Assembly (NCBI GenBank): GCA_965219035.1
Contig: CBDCMR010000003.1
Location: forward strand, 744,001 to 808,000
DNA length: 64,000 bases
Source of the DNA: CBDCKN01 sp965219035
Lineage (GTDB): Bacteria; Gemmatimonadota; Gemmatimonadetes; Longimicrobiales; Gaopeijiaceae
Reading direction: 5' to 3'
Made by a program: the position numbers and the translations under genes. Every line of letters starts with the position of its first letter. Positions within the stretch are counted from its first letter, which is position 1. The notes under the pieces are model-generated. The model worked only from the letters and a program-made list of their open reading frames with translations, did not search any database and was not told the origin of the DNA. Below are positions 8,974 to 16,673 of this stretch, one piece after another.

Positions 8974-9390
8974 TCATGCAAGGGCACCCTGCACCCGGGG
9001 TGGTCCGTCCACGACGAGTGAGATGGACACGTGGTGCTCCCCGTCGACCTTGACGTCGAAGCTGTAGCGGCCGGGTCCGGGAAACACCAGTCCGTCCAGA
9101 TTGAGTACATGGGGCACTCGGAAGCCTTCACCCACACCGGGCCCACCCACCAACTGCATCTCGCCGTTCAGCGACAGCACCTCGGCCCCCTCCGGATCGG
9201 ACAGCCGGATCTCCATCTCGTGCGTCCCCACCTCCGAGGTTCCGGCCGTGAGGCGTAGGACAAGGGCAATGCGCCCGTGCTGGGCGGGAAATTGACTGAC
9301 GCTGATGCGGTCGAAGATTCCGAGGATGTTCATCTTCCCGGTGGCGTCGATCGTGGCGGCGTCGGCCAATAGGGCCACATCTATCTCCAT
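8974..9390 (-). CDS. DUF6941-like small beta-rich protein
   Basis: The product is 138 aa with no signal peptide. The opening pattern VALLADAATIDATGKMNILG followed by IFDRI, and a later PGRYSFDVKVDGEH strand, resemble the DUF6941 family of small single-domain beta-sandwich proteins. No function is established for that family to my knowledge. It lies 36 bp after the CPBP protease gene region, on the same strand and upstream of it, so the two may be co-transcribed. The family assignment is from memory of the motif and moderately sure. Confidence 0.65.
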   Translation of the reverse strand: MEIDVALLADAATIDATGKMNILGIFDRISVSQFPAQHGRIALVLRLTAGTSEVGTHEMEIRLSDPEGAEVLSLNGEMQLVGGPGVGEGFRVPHVLNLDGLVFPGPGRYSFDVKVDGEHHVSISLVVDGPPRVQGALA

Positions 9391-9426
9391 GTCACTTCCT
9401 CACTCGAAGGCACCGAAGGAACGGCG

Positions 9427-10155
9427 CTAAGACAGCAACCGCTCCCTCAGCGCGAGACCGGCCACCAGGTCTATGAGCGTATGGGCAACAATGGGTGGCC
9501 AGAGGCTTCCCGTGTGGAGGAAGGCAGCGCCCATGATCAGCCCGACGACTCCGGTCCTGACCACGCCAATCAGGCCCTGGTACGCATGGAGCACTCCAAA
9601 GGTCGCGGAGGTCACGATCAGTGCCAAGGTGGCCGACCCGGTGGCCAGGACAAGAGCCGTGAGAGCGTACCCGCGGTACGCCATCTCCTCGCCGAAGCCG
9701 GCACAGAGAGACAGGCCGGCGAAGAGCCGCCTCTCCTTGCCCGTCACCGGCATGAGCTGGTGCACCAACCGGGTCTCCTCGGTCCCCATGGCCCTCCGCA
9801 CCGCCCGGAACACCAGGAGGGTGCCGATGCCGACCAGAAACAACGCTCCGGTCCACAGGACGTTCGAAACCGACAAGGGAGCCTCGAGTCCCAGAGCCGG
9901 CGGTCCCACCAATCGCCGTCCCATGAAAAGGCTCAGAATCCCGAGCAGCAGAACCGTGGAGCCGGAGTTCATGTACGCAGGCGCCCTCTCGATGACCACG
10001 TCGCGCGCCAACGCCATCTGGCCCAGCGCCAGGGTCGGAAGGAGCTCGAGAAGCCCCGCCAGGAAGAGCGCATCGAGAAGCCCGAGCGCTGTCGCCTTCA
10101 CCAGAAGCACCACGATGACGGGGTAGGCGAGGGCCCCGGCCAGCACGATCCTCAC
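9427..10155 (-). CDS. CPBP-family intramembrane glutamic protease
   Basis: The product is 242 aa, polytopic. The three CPBP/Rce1 motifs are in order: GEEMAYRGYAL (EExxxR), FGVLHAYQG (FxxxH) and HTLIDL (HxxxD). These residues form the intramembrane active site in Rce1-type proteases, which process prenylated or membrane proteins. The bacterial substrates are mostly unknown. The start is taken as the GTG at 10155 because it overlaps the decarboxylase stop as GTGA. The open frame continues upstream but reads as out-of-frame decarboxylase sequence. Confidence 0.85.
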   Translation of the reverse strand: MRIVLAGALAYPVIVVLLVKATALGLLDALFLAGLLELLPTLALGQMALARDVVIERAPAYMNSGSTVLLLGILSLFMGRRLVGPPALGLEAPLSVSNVLWTGALFLVGIGTLLVFRAVRRAMGTEETRLVHQLMPVTGKERRLFAGLSLCAGFGEEMAYRGYALTALVLATGSATLALIVTSATFGVLHAYQGLIGVVRTGVVGLIMGAAFLHTGSLWPPIVAHTLIDLVAGLALRERLLS

Positions 10156-11606
10156 GCCAAGAGCCCCCGTCCGATCTCCTCCACCATGCGGAGTGTGCCC
10201 ACCACGTCCTCCCGAGTCGACGTGTAGTTCATCACGCACAGGCGGAGCGAGTACACCCCCCTCAAGCGCGTGGACGAGACCATGGCGTAGCCGCTCGATA
10301 CGATCCGCTCCTGGATCTCGACGTTCAGCTCCTCGAGGCCCTCGGGATCGATCTCGTGGCTCGCCGGATTGTAGCGATAGCACACGACGCCCAGGCTCGC
10401 CGGACTGAGCAGCTCGAGCTCATAAGAGCCCGACACGTACCGTTCCGCCTCCCGCGCCAGATCCATCGACCGCTGGATCGCCTCGCGGAACGCACCCACC
10501 CCAAAGGTCTTGATGGACATCCAGACCTTCAGCGCCCGGAAGGACCGGGAGAGCTGAAGGCCGCGGTCACCGAAGTTCACGTGATCGCGACCCATCTGAG
10601 CATCCTGGAGGTATTCGGGGCTCGTGCTGAAGGCCGATTCGAGCTCCGAGGCATCCCGAACCAGAAGACATCCGGTCTCGTACGACTGGAACAGCCACTT
10701 GTGGGGATCGAGCGTTACGCTGTCGGCGAGATCGACTCCGTCCAGGGCTGCCCGGCCTTCCTCCGTAAGCACGGCAAAGCCCCCGTACGCGCCGTCGACG
10801 TGAAGCCAGAGGTCCTCCTCCCTGCAGAGCCCACCGAGCTCACGGAGCGGATCCACCACCCCCGTGTTCGTCGTCCCACCATTCGCAGCCACCAAGAGGG
10901 GGTTGAGTCCTGCGTCGCGATCGCGCTGGATCGCCTGCCGCAAGGCGTCCAGGTCCATCCGATACTCGTCATCCGTGGGAATCGAGCGCACGGCATCTAC
11001 CCCGAATCCCGCGATGCGTGCCGCCCGGCCAAGGGAGAAGTGGGCCTGGTCCGAGTTGTACAGGATGGGATCGGCAGGATGACCGCGGCTGGCCCGGGCC
11101 GTCACCAGCGCGTCCAGGTTCGCAGCGGAGCCGCCGCTCGTGAATACGCCCCCGGCCGTGGCCGGGAGTCCGAGCCAATCACGGAACCAGTCAAGGACGA
11201 CGAGCTCGATCTGACTGGGACCCGCGGACTCGAGCCAGGTCCCCTGGAACACGTTGAATCCGGACGCCAGCATGTCCGCCAACAGCGTGGGCCAGGTCGG
11301 GGATGAAGGGACGAAGGCGAAGAAGCGGGGATGATCGATTCGTCCTGCGTAGCGCATGACCTCGTTGGCCGCACGCTCCATCACTTCGAGGGGCGGTGAG
11401 CCCTCTTCGGGAGCCGCTTCCCGGAAAAGCGCCTCCATCTCCTCACGGGTGGCTCCGACCCAGGCCGTGCTCTCCCGCAGCGTTGTCCAGCGTTTCACGA
11501 TGAGATCGACGGCCTCGTAGCCGAGGCGACGCATCTCGTCCTCGTCCAGGACGAGTTCGTTGTCGTGTGGCCGCCGCCCCCATCCATCGATTGTTCCTTC
11601 CACCAT
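10152..11606 (-). CDS. PLP-dependent decarboxylase, aromatic-L-amino-acid type
   Basis: The product is about 484 aa. Group II decarboxylase features are clear: FTSGGSAANLDAL for phosphate binding, HVDGAYGG (cofactor-contacting Asp), and DPHKW with the Schiff-base lysine at about residue 303. The best match is the aromatic-amino-acid or tyrosine decarboxylase branch; glutamate decarboxylase is less likely. It would convert an aromatic amino acid to its amine and CO2 in the cytoplasm. The start is uncertain: GGAGG is close to both the ATG at 11606 and the following GTG. It is translationally coupled to the CPBP protease downstream. Confidence 0.88.
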   Translation of the reverse strand: MVEGTIDGWGRRPHDNELVLDEDEMRRLGYEAVDLIVKRWTTLRESTAWVGATREEMEALFREAAPEEGSPPLEVMERAANEVMRYAGRIDHPRFFAFVPSSPTWPTLLADMLASGFNVFQGTWLESAGPSQIELVVLDWFRDWLGLPATAGGVFTSGGSAANLDALVTARASRGHPADPILYNSDQAHFSLGRAARIAGFGVDAVRSIPTDDEYRMDLDALRQAIQRDRDAGLNPLLVAANGGTTNTGVVDPLRELGGLCREEDLWLHVDGAYGGFAVLTEEGRAALDGVDLADSVTLDPHKWLFQSYETGCLLVRDASELESAFSTSPEYLQDAQMGRDHVNFGDRGLQLSRSFRALKVWMSIKTFGVGAFREAIQRSMDLAREAERYVSGSYELELLSPASLGVVCYRYNPASHEIDPEGLEELNVEIQERIVSSGYAMVSSTRLRGVYSLRLCVMNYTSTREDVVGTLRMVEEIGRGLLA

Positions 11607-11688
11607 GCCTCCTCGCCCACAGAGCACAGGCAATCCCGGGGTCCGTTTTCATCCTGACGGCTCCCGCAGACCGGAGCACGCCACGGCT

Positions 11689-11856
11689 CTAGTGTTCCGT
11701 TGCCGAAGTTCGCGAGCCACCAAGAGGCTCGGGGCGCCGTGGGATCAAGGCGGGACGACGCGGCGTAGCAATAGCTACGGTAAGGAGTCCCAACGCCGAG
11801 CCCACGGATGCACCGTGCCCTCGACTGGCCGAGACACTTTGGCAGCGGGACACTAG
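11689..11856. repeat. Short inverted-repeat element, copy A (168 bp)
   Basis: The ends read CTAGTGTTCCGTTGCCGAAG on the left and, reverse-complemented, CTAGTGTCCCGCTGCCAAAG on the right. The imperfect inverted repeats continue to about 31 bp (about 22 matches). The inner ends carry GCGAGCCACC and CTCGGCCA, shared with the copy at 37162-37431. It has no coding capacity. It lies between divergent genes (decarboxylase and a hypothetical), in a 317-bp stretch that otherwise holds nothing recognisable. Confidence 0.65.
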
Positions 11857-11923
11857 GAATTTCGGAGACCCCACGCTAGCCTATGACATCCGGCTGGAGC
11901 CTCGTTCCCACACCGAAAGGCAT

Positions 11924-12250
11924 ATGGCCACAGTCACCCCAGAGCACAAGGCGGTTTTCCGCGTTCTGGATGCCATGGACGCCCCCCATGGCGGCCGGCT
12001 GCTGAAGCTCCGTTTCCAGTCCGGGGAAGCTCCCACGACCCGTGAGCTCAAGGGCGCGACGTTACGGGCTGACTCACCAGACGGCCAGAGGTCGTGCAGG
12101 ATTCGGGTGGACGGGTTCGCGCTGTTCGGTGGGCGACCTTCAGACGATCGCATTCACCGCACCGGGCGGGTGGACGTTCATGTATCGGCCGTGGAGGGCG
12201 ACACCGGCGCCATCGGCCTCAAGTGGGAGGTCTCAGGCCCGCTGCCGTAG
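11924..12250 (+). CDS. Small hypothetical protein
   Basis: The product is 108 aa with no signal peptide or membrane segment. The pattern of alternating hydrophobic residues suggests a beta-rich fold (GGRLLKLRFQSG, RIRVDGFALFGG, RVDVHVSAVEGD). I do not recognise the family. The ATG lies 67 bp downstream of repeat copy A, so the element may contribute its promoter region. Confidence 0.5.
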   Translation: MATVTPEHKAVFRVLDAMDAPHGGRLLKLRFQSGEAPTTRELKGATLRADSPDGQRSCRIRVDGFALFGGRPSDDRIHRTGRVDVHVSAVEGDTGAIGLKWEVSGPLP

Positions 12251-12278
12251 CGGCGCAGCCCCAAGTCTGGCGTAAGGG

Positions 12279-12983
12279 TTACCTCAGGCCGAGAGGCTCC
12301 CGCTCGAACGTTTCCAGGAACCACCGGCGGTACTCCTCCTGCTGTCCAGGATTCGCGTCCAGCCAGGCACTCCTCTCCTCCTTGAATTCGTCGGGGCGGG
12401 ACGTGAGGATGAACGCTTCCAGAAAGCCGTGCTCCCGCGCATACATGAGCTCGTCAAGAGGCCCATAGGGAGTCATGTCGAACAGGGCCCTTCCGTACAG
12501 CCAGGCGTCCGCCACTCGGGTGAGGATTGCTTTCTCGAGCTCATATCCCTCGGCCGCCGCAGCCTCGGGAAGGAACTCGTCCAGCCGCTCCATCGTCTTC
12601 ATGAGATGGTAGTGCCCGTAGAAGGCCATGATCGAGCCTGACTCCGGCGCGACCACCGGCACCAACACGAACGCCGTGTCGGAGCTGATCGTGAACCCGT
12701 CCCAAGGATACGTCTCGTCAGGTGTGGCATTCTCGATGATCCAGAACGACGGATCCATGGTGATGTTTTCCTGTTGGGCACGCACCCAGATGTCGATCTG
12801 GGACAGTCGAGCCCGGTCGGCCTGAAGCCTCGCTCCAGAGCGCACGATGAGAGAGCGGGGGGCAGGAAGCGAAGCCGCGGTCGTGCAGGCGCCCAGGATC
12901 AGGACGGCCATCGCGAGCAGACGACGCGAGGTAAGCCTCTGAAATTGCCGAAGGAAGGAGCGACTTGGGTGTTCAAACGTCAT
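12279..12983 (-). CDS. Putative lipoprotein of unknown function
   Basis: The product is about 234 aa from the ATG at 12983. The N-terminus is MTFEHPSRSF, a basic stretch, then LLAMAVLILGAC, a good lipobox, so it is probably exported and lipidated. The mature part is mixed alpha/beta with aromatic-rich patches (DPSFWIIENATPDETYPW, FYGHYHLMKTMERL) and an acidic helical C-terminus. It resembles uncharacterised Gemmatimonadota lipoproteins, but I cannot assign a domain. It is read convergently to the gene ending at 12250. Confidence 0.65.
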   Translation of the reverse strand: MTFEHPSRSFLRQFQRLTSRRLLAMAVLILGACTTAASLPAPRSLIVRSGARLQADRARLSQIDIWVRAQQENITMDPSFWIIENATPDETYPWDGFTISSDTAFVLVPVVAPESGSIMAFYGHYHLMKTMERLDEFLPEAAAAEGYELEKAILTRVADAWLYGRALFDMTPYGPLDELMYAREHGFLEAFILTSRPDEFKEERSAWLDANPGQQEEYRRWFLETFEREPLGLR

Positions 12984-13102
12984 GACTGATCTAGCTCCGA
13001 GTGCCGGAGATCCGAAAAATGCTTGACACCTCAACATCACGGAGCGGAATTGGGGGTCCAGTCATCTTCATCTGGATGTCATATACGACACGATAGCTAA
13101 AA

Positions 13103-13654
13103 ATGACCGAGGCCACGTGGGAGTTCCATGCTCCCCAGACGATAACACCTGAGAACCTCGGTGACGACCTCGCCCGTCTCGTTTGGGAGAGCTTCACCGA
13201 TTTCATCTCAGAAGGCGACGGCGAGACCGCGCTCAGCAGCTTGGGATTGGTGGACCTGAAGGGTGAGCCCGATCAGCACGCCGTAGAGGAGGCCCTCATC
13301 TTCCTCATGTGGGCCCACACCCGGGGTGCGCAGCAAGCGTTCGTAGGTCGCGCCCCCGCCGACCTGCTCAAACGGACGCTCGATGCCCTCCACGCAGCGG
13401 TCTTCGAGGACATGGTGGAGAACGGAACCCCCAAGGCCCAGCTTCCCTTCTTCGAGCAGCGAGTGGGCGCCCGTTACGCGGAGTACCACGCAGCTTCCGC
13501 CAGCTCCGATTCGAGCCTGGGCAAGGCCGTTGTGCAGCACCTTACGGGCAATACGAAGCCGCCGAAGCCCTTGACGCTGGCCGTCACGGAACGGGCGGTC
13601 GAGGTGGCACGTCCACTGCGGGATTACCTGGAGGACATAGAGCTCGTCCCCTGA
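13103..13654 (+). CDS. Hypothetical soluble protein
   Basis: The product is 183 aa, acidic and mostly helical, without signal peptide or membrane segments. No cysteine cluster or catalytic motif is visible. It contains FEQRVGARYAEYHAASAS and a C-terminal RPLRDYLEDIELVP. The reverse strand is also open (the paaC/paaD side), but codon-position GC supports this strand. Its 3' end overlaps the small PaaD zinc-ribbon gene by 31 bp, tail to tail. Function unknown. Confidence 0.6.
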   Translation: MTEATWEFHAPQTITPENLGDDLARLVWESFTDFISEGDGETALSSLGLVDLKGEPDQHAVEEALIFLMWAHTRGAQQAFVGRAPADLLKRTLDALHAAVFEDMVENGTPKAQLPFFEQRVGARYAEYHAASASSDSSLGKAVVQHLTGNTKPPKPLTLAVTERAVEVARPLRDYLEDIELVP

Positions 13655-13833
13655 GTCCTCCGCCACTTGATGATCTCGAAGGGACTCCGGCAGTCGCGGC
13701 ACCAGTAGCTGGAGACCGAGAGCTGGGAGCCGAACGGATTCATCAACTCCGTCTCCACTCCCGCACAAAAAGGACATGAGGGGGACTCGGGAAGCCCGCC
13801 TGGAGAGGGGGTCGCTTCTCGAACTTCCCTCAT
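13624..13833 (-). CDS. PaaD-type zinc-ribbon protein (detached C-terminal domain of PaaD)
   Basis: The product is 69 aa. CPFCAGVETELMNPFG and CRDCRSPFEIIKW give two CxxC pairs in the spacing of the zinc ribbon that normally ends PaaD (E. coli type: CPxC...C+xCxxPFDYFK). Here it is a separate gene, last in the paa operon. Its ATG overlaps the paaC stop as ATGA, so it is translationally coupled. With the DUF59 protein encoded at 14869-15261 it would make up a two-chain PaaD, inferred to help mature the di-iron epoxidase. The 3' end overlaps an opposing gene by 31 bp. Confidence 0.75.
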   Translation of the reverse strand: MREVREATPSPGGLPESPSCPFCAGVETELMNPFGSQLSVSSYWCRDCRSPFEIIKWRRTQGTSSMSSR

Positions 13834-14630
13834 TCGACGAACAGCATCCGGTTGAGGTCACCCCGCGCGCGTGCCACGGACTCGTCATCGGGGTGACCAG
13901 GTCCCCTGCCCCGCTCGGGATCCCACCCTTCGCGCTCCGGCTCCACGGCTGAGAGGTCGATGTCCACCAGGGAGAATAGCTCCCCGTAGCGTTCGGCGAA
14001 CCGGGAGCGGAGCACGTCCCCCTTCGGAACCAGCCCCGACCCGGCCTGGGCCTCACCCACCTCGTCGGCGGGCGTGAGCCACGCCAACATCCGCGCCAGC
14101 ATGGACAGGGTCGCCGCACGCAGCCGCGAGCGCCCCTCCTCGGAGCCGCCCGCCAGCTTTCGAAACCACGCGACTCCCAGGTCGTGATGGAACGTCTCCT
14201 CGTCGAGCATCTTGGGGATGCGTGAGCGAGTTGGCTCGTAGACACCCTCGGAGAAGCCCTCGAGCGCCACGGACAAGGCCCCGTCCACGACGACGCACGC
14301 AGCCACCACGGCGGCCCAATCAGCAAGAGGCTCGTCCAGAGCGTCGGGATTCGCGTACTCCTCGGCCGCCCGCTCGTGCTCCACCGCCGCCGGATCCATG
14401 CCGAAATCCTTGAGCATGGCATACAGCAGGCGGGCGTGTCCCCATTCGTCCTGGGCCATGGAGGAGGCCGCGATACCCGTCTCGATGGACGGCGCTCCAA
14501 GAAGCCAGTCGGAATAGCGGATTCCCATGAGGCGCTTGCCGTCGGCCAGGGAGAGGAGAGCCCGGCGAAGCCCTTCCCGGGCGGCAGGCTCCATGTCCTG
14601 AACGCTCTTGAACGTGGTCTCGGCGCTCAC
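13830..14630 (-). CDS. paaC: Phenylacetyl-CoA epoxidase structural subunit PaaC
   Basis: The product is 266 aa from a GTG at 14630 that overlaps the paaB stop as GTGA. Sequence landmarks are GIRYSDWLLGAPSIETGIA, AQDEWGHARLLY and KMLDEETFHHDLG, the ferritin-like helices of the catalytically inactive scaffold subunit. PaaC pairs with PaaA in the PaaABCE complex that forms ring-1,2-epoxyphenylacetyl-CoA. Several metal-ligand-like residues (E, H) remain visible, but the di-iron site is on PaaA in characterised homologues. It is followed by the coupled zinc-ribbon gene. Confidence 0.92.
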   Translation of the reverse strand: MSAETTFKSVQDMEPAAREGLRRALLSLADGKRLMGIRYSDWLLGAPSIETGIAASSMAQDEWGHARLLYAMLKDFGMDPAAVEHERAAEEYANPDALDEPLADWAAVVAACVVVDGALSVALEGFSEGVYEPTRSRIPKMLDEETFHHDLGVAWFRKLAGGSEEGRSRLRAATLSMLARMLAWLTPADEVGEAQAGSGLVPKGDVLRSRFAERYGELFSLVDIDLSAVEPEREGWDPERGRGPGHPDDESVARARGDLNRMLFVE

Positions 14631-14848
14631 TGCGAGCTCCCCCCCGAAGCGAACGGTCCGTCCGTGCGATTCACGGAGATGATGGCTGAGCGAGGGATCA
14701 CACACATCTCGAACCAGCGCTCCTCGTCGTAGGTCTTCCACGCATAGACCCGTGCCATCGCATCGTCGAGGGCATTCAGATATCCGACATGCCGGAGAGG
14801 CTCTCCTCGCTCCTTCCGGGCAAATACGTCGTAGAGGGGCTCTTCCAT
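14627..14848 (-). CDS. paaB: Phenylacetyl-CoA epoxidase subunit PaaB
   Basis: The product is 73 aa from the ATG at 14848, somewhat shorter than the roughly 95 aa of E. coli PaaB. It starts MEEPLYDVFARKERGEPLRH and contains the PaaB hallmark YLNALDDAMARVYAWKTY. PaaB bridges PaaA/PaaC heterodimers. The open frame extends 450 bp upstream, but that part overlaps the DUF59 gene in another frame and has no PaaB similarity. The gap to the DUF59 gene is 20 bp. Confidence 0.9.
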   Translation of the reverse strand: MEEPLYDVFARKERGEPLRHVGYLNALDDAMARVYAWKTYDEERWFEMCVIPRSAIISVNRTDGPFASGGSSQ

Positions 14849-14868
14849 ATGATCGGTCCTCTTCGGCT

Positions 14869-15261
14869 CTATCCCACTCCCACGCCGAGGCGGCGAAGCT
14901 TCTCGCGGCCCTCCGCCGTGATGCGGTCGTTGGTCCAGGGTGGACACCACACCTCGTGGATCTCTACTTCGTCGATCCAGCTCTCCCGCAACAGCCGGTC
15001 GCGAATGTCGTCGCGGATGAAGTCCATGCAGGGACATGCGGTAGCGGTGAACGTGAGCTCGATCCGGGCGACGCCCTCCGACCAGTCGACTCCATAGATC
15101 AGCCCGAGCTCGACCAGGCTCACCGGGATCTCCGGATCCAGGACCTCGCCGAGGGCCCACCACGTCGCCTCCATCGGGCCCGACGGGGGGGGCCGGTAGA
15201 GGCTCGGACCAGAGGTCTCGGCCCCCGCTGGCGTGCAACACCGCGGCCGCACGAACGGCAT
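14869..15261 (-). CDS. paaD: PaaD-like DUF59/MIP18 protein
   Basis: The product is up to 130 aa; the conserved part begins at Met30 (15174: MEATWWALGEVLDPEIPVSL). It shows the MIP18 fold pattern LDPEIPVSLVELGLIYGV and a CPCMDF motif with the conserved cysteine. It ends before the zinc ribbon normally fused in PaaD; that domain is encoded separately at 13624-13833. PaaD is needed for active PaaABC and is thought to act in iron-sulfur or di-iron assembly. The start is uncertain because no good ribosome-binding site precedes either candidate. Confidence 0.8.
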   Translation of the reverse strand: MPFVRPRCCTPAGAETSGPSLYRPPPSGPMEATWWALGEVLDPEIPVSLVELGLIYGVDWSEGVARIELTFTATACPCMDFIRDDIRDRLLRESWIDEVEIHEVWCPPWTNDRITAEGREKLRRLGVGVG

Positions 15262-15294
15262 CGGGGAGCCGGCCGAGGCGCGGCGCCGGGATGT

Positions 15295-16245
15295 TCATGC
15301 CGCGTCGAGCCATGCTCCCACCTGGCTCCGGGACCGCCTGAAGGATTCCACGTAGATCTCGTTCATGGGTCCTCGGGCCTTCCAGCGCTCGAACACCGCG
15401 CCCCACGTGAGCTCTCCGTCCTCGAAGAACCAGCGCTTCTCCGCCGCATCATAGTGACACGGGAAGGGGTAGTCCTTGATGTACGTCTCGCTCTGCTCGT
15501 CGTAGTGCGCCGGTATGTCCAGGCCGAGGGACTCGCAGAGAGGGACGGTGGAGGCCATCCAGACCTGCCTGAGCTGGTCGTTGGTAAGCCCCTTTAGCTT
15601 GTAGTCGAGCTGGCCGGTGTGGCGTTTGAGGTCGTCGGGAAGCCCGAACCATTCCAGCGTCATGGGGAACATCCAGTCCACGGCCCGTTGGACCATGTCC
15701 CGCGCCTCGCCGCCGGCCTCCGTCAGGCGCTTCATCCACACCTCACCGTGCCTCAGATGGAACGTCTCCTCCATGCTGACCTTTATCAGGGCCCGCTTGA
15801 GAGGCCCGTACGACGTGTTCTCGTGGACGTCTGCGAGCAGCGAGATCCCGGCACGGTCGAAGAAACCGTTGGCCACGACCAGCTCGGCCCAGTTGTCTAA
15901 GGGCTGGTCGAACCCGTATGGATGCTTGAAGTCGTGTGGCTCACGCTCGTAGACCAGGTACTCCTTGGACTCACCCAGATCTTCGAGGAGTCGGTACGCG
16001 ATGTTCGCGTGGGCAAGCTCATCTTGAATGATGGCGTGGGCGCTGACCTGGGTGTTGGCCGAGGGCGCATGACGGGCGGCCATCCAGTACGCCGGGCCGC
16101 TCATAAGCTCGGTGTCGGCCTGGACAGTCAGCTGGACGACCAGGGACCTTCGATACCCCTCCGTCATCTCCTCGACGGACTCCACGATGTACCCGTCCTC
16201 GACCTTGGCTTTCAGCTCCTCATCGGTGAAGCGCGCCATGCTCAA
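15295..16245 (-). CDS. paaA: Phenylacetyl-CoA epoxidase catalytic subunit PaaA
   Basis: The product is 316 aa. It carries the di-iron ferritin-like motifs AIIQDELAHANIAYRLLEDL and MEETFHLRHGEVW, and the C-terminal YPFPCHYD and GPMNEIYVESFRRS typical of PaaA. It inserts one oxygen atom into the aromatic ring of phenylacetyl-CoA using a PaaE-type reductase, which is not in the window. A TTG at 16245 has GAGGA six bases upstream; an ATG at 16239 is the alternative. A palindromic operator lies 46 bp upstream. It heads the operon paaA-D-B-C-D(Zn). Confidence 0.93.
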   Translation of the reverse strand: MSMARFTDEELKAKVEDGYIVESVEEMTEGYRRSLVVQLTVQADTELMSGPAYWMAARHAPSANTQVSAHAIIQDELAHANIAYRLLEDLGESKEYLVYEREPHDFKHPYGFDQPLDNWAELVVANGFFDRAGISLLADVHENTSYGPLKRALIKVSMEETFHLRHGEVWMKRLTEAGGEARDMVQRAVDWMFPMTLEWFGLPDDLKRHTGQLDYKLKGLTNDQLRQVWMASTVPLCESLGLDIPAHYDEQSETYIKDYPFPCHYDAAEKRWFFEDGELTWGAVFERWKARGPMNEIYVESFRRSRSQVGAWLDAA

Positions 16246-16290
16246 TGCTCGTCCTCTCTGAGGTTCGTGCCCCGATCGGCTCCCTCGACA

Positions 16291-16310
16291 GTTCGAACGA
16301 TCGTTCGAAC
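16291..16310. promoter_or_regulatory. Perfect 20-bp palindrome upstream of paaA, probable PaaR (TetR) operator
   Basis: The sequence GTTCGAACGATCGTTCGAAC is a perfect inverted repeat. It contains the TetR-type PaaR consensus I recall from Thermus, CNAACGNNCGTTNG, with no mismatch. It lies 46 bp before the paaA start, with a possible -10 element (TATAGA, minus strand) directly upstream of it. Binding by a phenylacetyl-CoA-responsive repressor is inferred; no tetR-type gene lies in the window. Confidence 0.7.
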
Positions 16311-16327
16311 GAAACAGTCTATACGAC

Positions 16328-16374
16328 GGCGCCGACCCTCTTGGTGGCTCGCGAACTTCGCCAACGGAACACTA
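16328..16374. repeat. Solo end of the short inverted-repeat element (copy C)
   Basis: About 45 bp (CTCTTGGTGGCTCGCGAACT through GGAACACTA) match the left end of copy A at 11689, reverse-complemented, with a few differences. No partner end is visible within the intergenic space. The outermost bases supply the TAG stop codon of the MIP18-like gene at 16372. The element end lies upstream of the paaA promoter. Confidence 0.6.
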
Positions 16375-16671
16375 AAGTCCCAGCGATGCCCGAATCAGTG
16401 GCGCGATGCGCTCGGGCGTCCATGGCGGGTCGAAGGTGAGGTCGACCTCGCAGCTCTCCACACCCTCCACCCCCTCCACCGCAGCCTGCGCGTCCAAGAC
16501 GAGCTGGTCGGCGACAGGACACATCGGCGAGGTCAGCGACATGACCACATGCACGTCCCCACCATCGAACTCGATGTCGTAGACGAGCCCGAGGACGACG
16601 AGGTCGAGATCCAGCTCGGGGTCCTTGACCGTCTTCAGCGCGTTTCGGATGTCTCTCTCGGTGACAGCCAT
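16372..16671 (-). CDS. MIP18/SufT-like iron-sulfur assembly factor
   Basis: The product is 99 aa, a single DUF59 domain: VKDPELDLDLVVLGLVYDIE, then SLTSPMCPVADQL with the conserved cysteine, and DPPWTPERI at the end. SufT-type proteins help mature Fe-S proteins; short homologues are also called PaaD-like or MIP18. It starts 2 bp after the stop of the CNB/PP2C gene, so the two form one transcript. It is followed by repeat copy C and the paa operon on the same strand. Iron-sulfur assembly is inferred from the family. Confidence 0.85.
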   Translation of the reverse strand: MAVTERDIRNALKTVKDPELDLDLVVLGLVYDIEFDGGDVHVVMSLTSPMCPVADQLVLDAQAAVEGVEGVESCEVDLTFDPPWTPERIAPLIRASLGL

Positions 16672-16673
16672 GC

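Noticed and set aside
14627..15406. 259-codon frame spanning paaD and paaB
   Set aside because: Only its last 73 codons are PaaB; the rest is out-of-frame PaaD/PaaA sequence. A tempting ATGA overlap at 15298 leads into this wrong frame.
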